Assembly (NCBI GenBank): GCA_945861625.1
Contig: CAMAVI010000007.1
Coordinates: 1 to 64,000 of the forward strand
DNA: 64,000 bases
DNA from: Candidatus Sulfopaludibacter sp. SbA3
Lineage (GTDB): Bacteria > Acidobacteriota > Terriglobia > Bryobacterales > Bryobacteraceae
Reading direction: 5' to 3'
In this document: positions 1 to 7,778 of the stretch, piece after piece
Position numbering within the stretch: the first letter of the stretch is position 1
Layout of the letters: each line of letters opens with the position of its first letter
Position numbers and translations under genes: made by a program
Notes under the pieces: generated by a model
The model's database searches: none
Told to the model about the DNA's origin: nothing
The model's input: only the letters and a program-made list of their open reading frames with translations

Positions 1-138
1 GATCACCGCAAGTACCCCGTTGGGCGCAAAATCACGGATGAAGAGTTTGCCCATGTCCATCTGAAGCCCGACACATTTCATGGCGAATGGAACTACACGA
101 TCCATCCAAGCACAACCGTTAGATGTAAAGGTTATTGA
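1..138 (+). CDS. ISAzo13-family transposase, C-terminal end (cut by window edge)
   Basis: The frame is open from base 1 to a TGA at 136-138 and gives about 45 residues. They contain the block FHGEWNYTI near the end and DEEFAHVHLKP before it, which resembles the extreme C-terminus of ISAzo13-family (DDE, PF07592) transposases. The catalytic DDE residues lie upstream of the window, so intactness cannot be judged. No terminal inverted repeat could be defined downstream without the other end of the element. Family recognition is from memory of the C-terminal motif, not a search. Confidence 0.7.
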   Translation, partial: DHRKYPVGRKITDEEFAHVHLKPDTFHGEWNYTIHPSTTVRCKGY

Positions 139-336
139 TTTACGCTGCCTTACCAATAGATTCGCCCCCAACGCCGTATTCAGTTGGACGCGGATGGAAC
201 CGTCATTCTGTCCCAGGAAGCGGCCCCGCAAGCGCGAAGATGGACTGCCGCTGGCGTCCAGAATGATAGTCAACTCGGGATGCGCATCAAGCGTTTCCCG
301 AATGCGAAGGCGGGCCTGCGTGGATCCTGATTGCAT
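1..336 (-). CDS. Truncated or fused hypothetical ORF, possibly PilZ-like, cut by window edge
   Basis: A minus-strand frame begins at ATG 336 with a GGAG ribosome site 5 bases upstream and stays open to base 1 (112 codons). The first 60-70 residues look like a real globular protein (GRFLGQNDGSIRVQLN then GANLLVRQRKSI), faintly like the beta-barrel part of YcgR/PilZ proteins. The rest runs antisense through the transposase tail at 1-138 and is probably not native. My reading is that an insertion sequence truncated this gene. The start is supported by the ribosome site; the function is a guess. Confidence 0.35.
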   Translation of the reverse strand, partial: MQSGSTQARLRIRETLDAHPELTIILDASGSPSSRLRGRFLGQNDGSIRVQLNTALGANLLVRQRKSITFTSNGCAWMDRVVPFAMKCVGLQMDMGKLFIRDFAPNGVLAVI

Positions 337-481
337 CTAGTCTCCGGTTGCCGGTTTGGCAATGTAGATCTATCGGCGTTTCCACGGCTCGTGATAGTAC
401 ATGAATTACCCTACTACCGATACCGGGATCTAAGGCCCTCCGATGGTTGACCTTTGCTCGCAGAGCGCCGTGGATTTCCGG

Positions 482-487
482 TATAAT
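482..487 (+). promoter_or_regulatory. Perfect -10 box (TATAAT) for the glycosyltransferase gene
   Basis: TATAAT lies 23 bases before the ATG at 511, predicting a leader of about 17 bases. No convincing -35 at 16-18 spacing and no Shine-Dalgarno are visible. A TTGACC occurs further upstream (near 453) but its 29-base spacing is too long. Confidence 0.5.
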
Positions 488-510
488 CAAAGTGCCACAA
501 CTACCACTTG

Positions 511-2145
511 ATGTTGACCTTGTCCCTGTCCCCCGCATTCCTCCTTGCCAACGGTGTATTTTCGAGTGCCAGCCGGCTGGTGGACGCCCTATTTGACTCC
601 ACGTTTACCGATATCTACCGCCTCCAGCCGTTCGATTACGCCATTCTGGTGCCCTATTTCGCCGTGCTCATCGTGTTGTCGTTCTACGGCCTGCACCGCT
701 ATCACATGATCCGCGGCTACTGGAAGTACCGTAAGCAGATGCCCGCGCAGGCGCCCCAGAAATTCGAGCGATTGCCCCGTGTTACCGTCCAGCTCCCCAT
801 CTATAACGAACAATACGTAGTACAGCGGCTGGTCGAGGAGACCTGCAAGCTGGATTATCCCCGCGATCTTCTGCAAATCCAGGTCTTGGACGATTCCACC
901 GACGAAACGCATCCTTTCACGGAGCGTCTGGTTGCCGAGTATCAGGCCGCCGGCTGGCCCATCGAATACATTCACCGCGGTAACCGCCATGGCTACAAAG
1001 CCGGCGCGCTGCAGAACGGACTGAAGACCGCTACCGGTGAGATTGTCGCCATCTTTGATGCGGACTTCATTCCTCCCGTGGATTTTCTGCGCCGCACTGT
1101 GGATTATTTCGCCGATCCAAAGGTCGGCATGGTACAGACCCGCTGGGGCTATTTGAATCGCCACTACAGCCTGTTGACCGAAGTGCAGGCGATGCTGCTC
1201 GACGGCCACTTCGTGCTGGAACATGTGGCGCGTTCCGGCGGCGGACGATTCTTCAACTTCAACGGCACCGCCGGCATCCTGCGCAAGTCCATGATCGACG
1301 ACGCCGGCGGCTGGCAGCATGACACTTTGACCGAAGATTCCGACCTTAGCTACCGCGCGCAATTGAAGGGGTGGCAGTTCGTCTACGTCCCTTCGATTGA
1401 GTGCCTTTCCGAGCTGCCTGTGGAAACGTACGGCTTTCAGGTACAGCAATCGCGTTGGGCCAAGGGTCTCACCCAGGTGGCCATGAAGCTGTTGCCGACA
1501 ATTTTAAAGTCGGACGTTCCATTCAAGGTCAAGGCGGAAGCGTTCTTCCACCTGACGCCGAACATATCTTATCCGCTGATGATCATCATGAGCGCCCTGA
1601 TGCTCCCGGTGATGGTCGTGCGCTTTTACATGGGCTGGTTCCAGATGATCGTCATCGACCTGCCGCTCATCATCGCGTCGTTCTGGTCCATTTCGGCATT
1701 CTACGTGGTGGCCCATCGCGAGCTGTTCCCGAACAACTGGAAACGGGCGTTCCTATTCCTGCCCGCCCTGATGGCGGCGGGCGTGGCGCTCACTATTATC
1801 AACTCGCGCGCCGTGCTGGAAGCGCTGTTCCGCCATGAAACCGCGTTTGCCCGCACGCCCAAGTACGCGATCGGCGGCACCCAAAAGGTAAAGATCGAGA
1901 ACATCCAGTACCGTCGCCGCAGCGGCTGGCTGCCCTACGCCGAGCTTGCGGCTGGAACGTTCTTCCTGGGCATGACGGCGTTTGCCATCGAGTCGTTTAA
2001 CTTCCTTGCGGTACCGTTCCTGCTGCTCTTCGTGGGAGGCTACTACTGGGCAGGCTCGACGACGCTGTGGGAAGAGTATCAAGGCAAGCTGGCGTGGCAG
2101 AAGCAGCAACAACTCGCGCTCAATTCTTCAACTCCACAATCGTAG
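511..2145 (+). CDS. Family 2 processive glycosyltransferase, cellulose-synthase-like membrane protein
   Basis: A 544-residue membrane glycosyltransferase likely making a beta-linked polysaccharide from a nucleotide sugar at the inner membrane. Visible motifs in order: a transmembrane helix near residues 45-65, VLDDSTDET, the metal-binding FDADFIPP, the catalytic-base TEDSDLSYRAQLKGW, the processivity motif QQSRWAKGL, then four or five C-terminal transmembrane helices. This is the CESA_CelA-like/GT2 layout, shorter than BcsA and without a PilZ domain. I chose ATG 511; a TTG immediately before it is the only alternative. The gene ends 26 bases inside the convergent mutS2. No partner synthase subunit is next to it, so the polymer is unknown. 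Confidence 0.88.
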   Translation: MLTLSLSPAFLLANGVFSSASRLVDALFDSTFTDIYRLQPFDYAILVPYFAVLIVLSFYGLHRYHMIRGYWKYRKQMPAQAPQKFERLPRVTVQLPIYNEQYVVQRLVEETCKLDYPRDLLQIQVLDDSTDETHPFTERLVAEYQAAGWPIEYIHRGNRHGYKAGALQNGLKTATGEIVAIFDADFIPPVDFLRRTVDYFADPKVGMVQTRWGYLNRHYSLLTEVQAMLLDGHFVLEHVARSGGGRFFNFNGTAGILRKSMIDDAGGWQHDTLTEDSDLSYRAQLKGWQFVYVPSIECLSELPVETYGFQVQQSRWAKGLTQVAMKLLPTILKSDVPFKVKAEAFFHLTPNISYPLMIIMSALMLPVMVVRFYMGWFQMIVIDLPLIIASFWSISAFYVVAHRELFPNNWKRAFLFLPALMAAGVALTIINSRAVLEALFRHETAFARTPKYAIGGTQKVKIENIQYRRRSGWLPYAELAAGTFFLGMTAFAIESFNFLAVPFLLLFVGGYYWAGSTTLWEEYQGKLAWQKQQQLALNSSTPQS

Positions 2146-4510
2146 CCCCCGAGCCGCCTTCTTCCGGCGGCGCGATATAAAACTTTTCAACATGTGGATG
2201 GCGCGCCAGCAGCTCCGCCACCGCGCGTTTCAGAATGCCCATGCCGTGCCCGTGGATGATACGGATACGATCCACTTCCGCCAGCGCCGCGCTGTCGAGA
2301 AGCTTGTCCACCCGCGCGCAAGCTTCCTCGGCCCGCTGGCCCACGATGTTGATTTCGCGGAAATTTCCCTCAAAGCTGGGTCCCTGGCGGAACGTGATAT
2401 GGGGGCGCGCGGCGGGGGCTCCCGACGGCGCAAGAACCTCTTCGATGTCCGTATCGGGCACTTTCATCTTGAGGAAGCCTGCGTCAACTTCGAGCATTCC
2501 GTTGGCCAAGATCCGTCGCACCGTCGCCGGCTGCCGGACACCTTTCAAGCGCACGCGCACGCCTTCGGCCAGCTTGATCCGCGCCGGCTCGCCCGCGGTG
2601 ACGACCCGCTTGGGGGCCAATGTCTCCACGGCCGACTCCACCGCCTCCTGAAACTCCCGCCGCGTCTTGGTGACTTTCACGCGCGCCTTCTGGCTCAGCT
2701 CTCCGAGGGTCTCTTGGGCCTGCTTTTCAAAGCCAGCGGAAAGTTCGGCGGCGCGATGTTCCAGCTCGCGAATCTTCGCCGTGAATTTCTTTTCCCAGGT
2801 CTGTTCGAGGGACTGTTCGCGGGCGGCGAGGGCTCGCTCCTTAACGGCGACGGCGGTCCGCTCCGCTTCCAATGCGTCGAGCCGTTGATGCATCTCATTC
2901 AGGAAGTGCGCGATATCGCGGTCCGTTGTGGTCATCCGTGCGCGTGCGTCGTGAATCAGCGCTGGATCCAGGCCTAAGCGGCTCGCGATATCCAGGCCGG
3001 CCGACTTGCCGGGTGCACCGAGCCGTAATACATACGTCGGCTCCAGGGTAGCGTCGTCGAAGCCCATCGAACCGTTACGGACGCCCGGAGTCGAGGCCCC
3101 ATACAGCTTCAACGCAACAAGATGCGTCGAGGCAAGGGTGAACGCTGCGCGCTTCTGAAACGCGTCGAGTACGGCAGTGCCCAAGGCGCCGCCTTCCTCG
3201 GGATCGGTGGCGCGGCCCAATTCGTCGATTAGGACCAGCGAATCGGGCGTGGCGTGTTCCAGCATTCCGCGGATCGCCACGATGTGCCCGGAAAACGTGC
3301 TGAGGCTTTCTTGCAGAGATTGATGATCGCCGATATCGGCAAGAACCTCGTCAAATAACGGAAACTCGGCGGCCGCCGCGGGAACCGGCAGGCCTGCTTG
3401 GGCCATCAGAGCCAAGAGACCCGCGGTCTTGAGCGTGACTGTCTTGCCACCCGTATTCGGACCGCTGATCAATAACGTACGCTGCCGGCCGTCAAGATCG
3501 AATGTCACCGGCACCACCGCTTTGTTTTGTCCGCGCAATATGTCTTCAAGCAGCGGATGGCGAGCTTCGTTGACGATCATGCGCCGCGCATCGTCCGGGC
3601 TGATGCGCGGGACCACGCAGCGGAAATCCAGCGCGAATTCGGCTTTGGCAAAAATCAACTCCAGCCGCGCGAGCGCCTTGATGGTGGCCGCGATTTCCGC
3701 GGAGTGTTTACGCAGCCGATCCGTGAACTCGCGCAGGATGCGGTGCACCTCACGGGCTTCTTCTTCGCGCAGCCGCACCAGTTCGTTATTCAGTTCGATG
3801 GTTTCCAACGGCTCCACGAACAGCGTGTGACCGCTGCCGCTGGCTCCGTGAATCACACCCTGCACGCGCCGTTCGCGGCCGGTGACGACAGGAACCACAA
3901 AGCGGTCGTCGCGGATGGTGACGAAATCCTCTTGCAGGGTGCCGTCCTCATGATGTGCACGGAGGAAGCGTTCGAGCGATTGCTGGATCGCCCCGCGCTG
4001 CTTCTCCGCGTCGCGCCGCAGGCGCGCCAGCGCGACGCTGGCATGATCGGCCAGGCCGCCGCCCGGTAAAATCTTTCCGGAGAGCTCATGAGCGAGCTCA
4101 CGCAAATCCGCAATCGCGGCTCCGTGGGTTCCCAGGCGGGGAAACCGTGAAGCGGCGGCAAGCAGAATGCCGCGCGCCTCTGCTGCCAGATCCAGCAGGC
4201 GCGTGAGTTCGAAAATATCCTGCCCCTCGAGCGTCGCACCCTCGATGCGCAACCGGCTGACAGCGGAGATGGGGTCGGCGATATCGCCGAAGCTGACGCG
4301 AATCGCCGCACCCCGGCTGGCTGTTTGCGGTTGCGACGCCGCGCGCACATATTCGATGCCCTCGGCTGTTTCGGCGAGTGCCGTTTCAATCAGAACGCGA
4401 TCGTTGGACGGAGTGACGCTCGCCAGCTCGCCGCGTCCAAGCGGACTGCGCAGGTAGCGGCCGATCAGGGCTCGCAAGGCTTCGAATTCCAGGACATCAG
4501 CCGCGTGCAT
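2120..4510 (-). CDS. mutS2: MutS2-type DNA-binding ATPase with Smr domain
   Basis: 796 residues, the usual MutS2 length (about 780). MutS2 proteins act on branched DNA to suppress recombination or rescue collided ribosomes, not in classic mismatch repair. The mismatch-reading N-terminal domains of MutS are absent. Visible parts: core/clamp helices, Walker A GPNTGGKT near residue 350, Walker B VLIDELGRATDP near 425, a long coiled region rich in E, R and A (about 520-620), a KOW-like barrel near 640-690, and a C-terminal Smr domain with IHGHGMGILK. The start overlaps the NUDIX gene stop by 14 bases, so the two are probably co-transcribed. Confidence 0.95.
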   Translation of the reverse strand: MHAADVLEFEALRALIGRYLRSPLGRGELASVTPSNDRVLIETALAETAEGIEYVRAASQPQTASRGAAIRVSFGDIADPISAVSRLRIEGATLEGQDIFELTRLLDLAAEARGILLAAASRFPRLGTHGAAIADLRELAHELSGKILPGGGLADHASVALARLRRDAEKQRGAIQQSLERFLRAHHEDGTLQEDFVTIRDDRFVVPVVTGRERRVQGVIHGASGSGHTLFVEPLETIELNNELVRLREEEAREVHRILREFTDRLRKHSAEIAATIKALARLELIFAKAEFALDFRCVVPRISPDDARRMIVNEARHPLLEDILRGQNKAVVPVTFDLDGRQRTLLISGPNTGGKTVTLKTAGLLALMAQAGLPVPAAAAEFPLFDEVLADIGDHQSLQESLSTFSGHIVAIRGMLEHATPDSLVLIDELGRATDPEEGGALGTAVLDAFQKRAAFTLASTHLVALKLYGASTPGVRNGSMGFDDATLEPTYVLRLGAPGKSAGLDIASRLGLDPALIHDARARMTTTDRDIAHFLNEMHQRLDALEAERTAVAVKERALAAREQSLEQTWEKKFTAKIRELEHRAAELSAGFEKQAQETLGELSQKARVKVTKTRREFQEAVESAVETLAPKRVVTAGEPARIKLAEGVRVRLKGVRQPATVRRILANGMLEVDAGFLKMKVPDTDIEEVLAPSGAPAARPHITFRQGPSFEGNFREINIVGQRAEEACARVDKLLDSAALAEVDRIRIIHGHGMGILKRAVAELLARHPHVEKFYIAPPEEGGSGATIVELKN

Positions 4511-4928
4511 GGGTGAATGCTCGTTCTACCGCCTCAATCGTACCCGAGGTCACCTTGTAGTCGCGCAGGCGCGTGCAAGGAACCCATTCGACGCGGCTCA
4601 CGTCATCGCCGGGCTCCAGCATGCCGCCCGCGGCCCGGCAAATGTAGTCGACCAGAACATAATGATATTCAGCACGGCCCTCCGCGTCGCGCATGATGCG
4701 CTCGAAGATGTCGAAGCGGGAAAGAATCTCCACGGCCAAGCCGGTCTCCTCCAGTACCTCACGGCGCAACGCGTCTTCGAGCGTCTCGCCGGTTTCGAGT
4801 AACCCCCCGGGGATCGACCACCATCCCTTCAGCGGCTCACCCGCGCGTTCGACCAGCAGCACCGTGTCGCCATCAAAAATAATCGCGCCCACGCCGAGGA
4901 GTGGATGGCGCGGATATTGGCGGCTCAT
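4497..4928 (-). CDS. NUDIX hydrolase
   Basis: 143 residues with a complete Nudix box, G-x5-E-x7-REVLEETGL (residues about 42-64), so the metal-binding glutamates are intact. The family cleaves nucleoside diphosphates linked to another moiety; the sequence does not decide between ADP-ribose, NADH and oxidised nucleotide substrates. The N-terminal RHPLLGVGAIIFDGDTVLLV is typical of ADP-ribose-pyrophosphatase-like members. It overlaps mutS2 by 14 bases and starts one base after the lactonase stop codon, so the three genes form one minus-strand unit in the order lactonase, nudix, mutS2. Confidence 0.92.
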   Translation of the reverse strand: MSRQYPRHPLLGVGAIIFDGDTVLLVERAGEPLKGWWSIPGGLLETGETLEDALRREVLEETGLAVEILSRFDIFERIMRDAEGRAEYHYVLVDYICRAAGGMLEPGDDVSRVEWVPCTRLRDYKVTSGTIEAVERAFTHARG

Positions 4929-4929
4929 C

Positions 4930-5805
4930 CTAGTAAGGAAGCGCCCCTTTCACGCCCAAGCGGACGCGATACACGCCGGTGCGAGCCGTGATATACAGCG
5001 TGGCCATGTCCTGGTCTCCGAAGGCCAGATTGGAAGGCGCTTCGCGCAGAGGGATTTCGCCCAGCAGCTTTGCCGGTCCGCTATTGGGCAGCGCGTAGAC
5101 CAGCACGTCCTTCGCGGCTACATACAGGTTCCCCTTTTCGTCCGTGCGGATGCCATTGGGAACGCCGGGAATTTTATCCACGACCGTGCGCTCTTTAGAT
5201 GCGACACCTTTCCCGTCCAGATCGTAGGCGCGCACGAGGCGGGCATCGGAATCGGAGACGTAGAGCACGCGGCCGTTCGGAGACAGCGCGATACCGTTGG
5301 GGCGCGTTTTCCATTTCGCGACCACATCGATCTCACCTTTCGGAGTCACGTGGAACACGCCGTAGTAATCCATCTCGCGTGCGTCCTGCTGCGCACCGAA
5401 GGCGGGATCGGTAAAGTAGACATGGCCGTCGCGCCGCACCACGATATCGTTGGGCGCATTGAACCGCTTGCCTTCGAAGCGCGAGACGAGGACCTCAATC
5501 TTCCCGTTCTTCAGAGTACGTGTAACGCGGCGCTCGCGAAACTCGCACGTGTAAAGGCGCCCGTCCACGTCAAACGCGTTGCCCATGACTCCGCCGGCGC
5601 GTTCGGCGAACACGACATCCCCAGTGTTGCTCAATTTGTGAATCTTATCGACTACCGAGTCACTGACCAGCAGGTAGCCCTCGTGGGACCACACCGGCCC
5701 TTCGGCGAAATGCAGGCCGCCGCCGACCCGTTCCACGGAGATGTGGCTGAAATCCTGCGCGGAAAGAGCAGCCGCGACCGCGAGAACTAGGAGCATCGCC
5801 TTCAC
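4930..5805 (-). CDS. Secreted SMP-30/gluconolactonase-like beta-propeller protein
   Basis: 291 residues beginning with a signal peptide (MKAMLLVLAVAAALSA). The body carries SMP-30/LRE propeller signatures: FAEGPVWSHEGYLLVSD, FNAPNDIVVRRDGHVYFTDP, RPNGIALSPNGRVLYVSDS and GVPNGIRTDEKGNLY. The acidic and Asn residues that bind the divalent metal in this family (E of AEGP, N of PND, N of PNG, D of SDS) are all present. It probably hydrolyses sugar lactones outside the cytoplasm; the substrate is not readable. First gene of the lactonase-nudix-mutS2 unit. Confidence 0.88.
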   Translation of the reverse strand: MKAMLLVLAVAAALSAQDFSHISVERVGGGLHFAEGPVWSHEGYLLVSDSVVDKIHKLSNTGDVVFAERAGGVMGNAFDVDGRLYTCEFRERRVTRTLKNGKIEVLVSRFEGKRFNAPNDIVVRRDGHVYFTDPAFGAQQDAREMDYYGVFHVTPKGEIDVVAKWKTRPNGIALSPNGRVLYVSDSDARLVRAYDLDGKGVASKERTVVDKIPGVPNGIRTDEKGNLYVAAKDVLVYALPNSGPAKLLGEIPLREAPSNLAFGDQDMATLYITARTGVYRVRLGVKGALPY

Positions 5806-5809
5806 CTAC

Positions 5810-7015
5810 TTAGAAACTATAGCGGACGGCAAGCGATAAATAGGAATTGCGGTGGTATTGGCCCAGAAAGTCGTTCATGCTGCCGCGAATCCAAGCGACG
5901 CCCGGAGTCACGCGCCAGTGCTCGCCGAGCGCCTGCGAATATTCGAAGCGCACGAAGGAACCGCCGGAGCGCACTGCCGACTCCACGACCAGGGTACGAT
6001 TCACGTCGATGGTGAGCGCGGCTCGTCCGACAAATGACTTGGCAAACCCGCGATCCGGCGTAAAGCGGAGCGGATTATTCGCGCCTGCCGTCACCGCTTC
6101 TCCAGCGTAGCCGCCGACCAGGGACCATTCCTTCACCTGGCGCTCCACTTGAACCACGTAAAGAATGTACTCCTGGGAGCCTGGCGTCGAGGTCGTGAAG
6201 TATCCGGCTTCGCCTTTCAGGGTTACCCAAGGCAGTTGAATGGCCGTGTCTCCTCCGTACATGCGCATGTTCGGGTAGAATCTTTGCGCGCGCACCGCCG
6301 CGGCGAGCGGATCGAATTGCGCGGCGAACTGCGGCAGCGTGTTGAAGCCATCGAAATAAGAGAGCGAGTATTCGTAGCCGGATGCAAAGTGATTCCAGCG
6401 CGCTCCGTACTGGCTGCGTCCCGGATAGCGCGCGCCGGCGTCAGTGATCGCGATGCCGTTCAACGCGGGAGGCAGTGCAGTCCAACGCTGGTTGAGTAGT
6501 GGTGTGCGGCTGGGAGTAAACCACGGTTGATAGACCATATCGAACGAGTCATTGGCGCCAGCCACCGTGAATCGCGCCGCCGTGACCCCGAGAAAATCAC
6601 TGTCTACCACACTGCTCAAATAGTCTCTTGGCGCAAAACGATCCGTAGGTGTGAGGATGTCAGTCTTGCCCCAACGGATGATCTGCCGCCCGAGCTCCGC
6701 AGTAATCTTGCCCTTGTGAATCGTGGCGCTGAACTGGCGCAGCGCGAGGGCCGGCCTTTGCGCCGTGCGATCGTCCAAATTCAAGCGCAGTTGACGATCC
6801 GCCTGACGGTGCGTGTCGAGCCGCGCGTCGAAGGACCCGTTGAATTTCAACCACGGGGAAGGTTTGTAAGACCCCTCCCAGCGGAGGAGAGACTGATTGA
6901 CGGCGTTGGCGCTGTCATTCGGCGCGTCTTGTGGAAACAGCAGCGCACGATTTTCGATGAACCCGCGCTGTTCCACGTTCTGCGCCAGCAGAGTCAGTAG
7001 TAAAAGACCGGTCAT
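5810..7015 (-). CDS. Outer-membrane beta-barrel protein, last gene of ABC export operon
   Basis: 401 residues from ATG 7015. Longer starts add a poor proline/aspartate leader, while this one gives a signal peptide (MTGLLLLTLLAQ) 16 bases after the previous stop. The body alternates polar and aromatic strands and ends in AVRYSF, with the terminal Phe that outer-membrane barrels need for BAM insertion. It resembles DUF1302-type or capsule-assembly-like barrels found beside lipid exporters. It follows ATPase, permease and LolA-like genes, so it is probably the outer-membrane partner of that system. The cargo is unknown. Confidence 0.72.
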   Translation of the reverse strand: MTGLLLLTLLAQNVEQRGFIENRALLFPQDAPNDSANAVNQSLLRWEGSYKPSPWLKFNGSFDARLDTHRQADRQLRLNLDDRTAQRPALALRQFSATIHKGKITAELGRQIIRWGKTDILTPTDRFAPRDYLSSVVDSDFLGVTAARFTVAGANDSFDMVYQPWFTPSRTPLLNQRWTALPPALNGIAITDAGARYPGRSQYGARWNHFASGYEYSLSYFDGFNTLPQFAAQFDPLAAAVRAQRFYPNMRMYGGDTAIQLPWVTLKGEAGYFTTSTPGSQEYILYVVQVERQVKEWSLVGGYAGEAVTAGANNPLRFTPDRGFAKSFVGRAALTIDVNRTLVVESAVRSGGSFVRFEYSQALGEHWRVTPGVAWIRGSMNDFLGQYHRNSYLSLAVRYSF

Positions 7016-7031
7016 GTCCCCGGCATCCTCA

Positions 7032-7778
7032 TCAGGCGCCCCTCCGGAGGGCATCCAGCGTGAAGCCGGCATCCTTCATGGGGATGTTGTACTCCAGCTT
7101 GTCGTACTTGAGAATCGTGCGGCTATTGCGCGTGACATCGTGCACTTCCGTTGTGCGCGCCGTCCAGATTCCCTTGGCTTGCTCGAAGTCGCGATAGTCG
7201 ATGACGCGTACCAAACCCTTTTTGTTGTACGACTCGATCTTCACGATCGTATAGTTGTCCTTTTTCACCCACAGGTAGCCGTAGGTGTATTGCGAAGACT
7301 TGCGCGGAGTGGATTGCAGCTTCCACGTGCCCGCTTCTTCGCCGAGGAACTTGTAATCGTACTGCTCCACATCGCGTTCTTCCAGATCTTCAAAGCTGAA
7401 GTCGGTGCCGAAGAAACGGGTGGAACGGTCCTGTAACGCGATGCGCTGCTCGCGGCCGATATTGGGCCGCCACATCCATTGATCGCTGGCGCGGTCGGGA
7501 TGATTGACGATCAGCAATCCCACGCCTTTCACCTCGGCCGGTACCGTGAAGCGCAGCATCCCCTTGCTGTTGCCGAAATCGCCGAGGCGGTCGAAGATCC
7601 AGCGCTTGGTGGCGATGCGATTTCCTCCGCCGATCACTTCGAGTGTTCCTTCATAGTGCTGGGAAGTGGAATGCTGGCGCTTCTGCACTTCCTGCATGAT
7701 CTGCCGGGCGTCTTGAGCAACCGCGCACGGGGTTAGCAGCGCGAGTGACAGCGCGGGCGCGAGCAGCAATCTATTCAT
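7032..7778 (-). CDS. Outer membrane lipoprotein-sorting protein (LolA-like) domain protein
   Basis: 248 residues with a signal peptide ending near AVAQ. The sequence matches the LolA-like outer membrane lipoprotein-sorting family (PF17131 type): an N-terminal helix ARQIMQEVQKRQ, a beta-rich core with GVGLLIVNHPDR and WMWRPNIGREQRI, and FSFEDLEERDVEQYDYKFLG. Such proteins are half-barrel lipid carriers of the periplasm. The start overlaps the permease stop by 8 bases and the stop is 16 bases before the barrel gene, placing it between inner- and outer-membrane parts as a likely periplasmic shuttle. It is not the canonical LolA. Confidence 0.85.
   Translation of the reverse strand: MNRLLLAPALSLALLTPCAVAQDARQIMQEVQKRQHSTSQHYEGTLEVIGGGNRIATKRWIFDRLGDFGNSKGMLRFTVPAEVKGVGLLIVNHPDRASDQWMWRPNIGREQRIALQDRSTRFFGTDFSFEDLEERDVEQYDYKFLGEEAGTWKLQSTPRKSSQYTYGYLWVKKDNYTIVKIESYNKKGLVRVIDYRDFEQAKGIWTARTTEVHDVTRNSRTILKYDKLEYNIPMKDAGFTLDALRRGA

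Noticed and set aside
589-1449. Long minus-strand open frame (286 codons) antisense to the glycosyltransferase
   Set aside because: Its translation has no recognisable motif, while the plus strand has every GT2 motif through the same bases. It is a GC-rich shadow frame.
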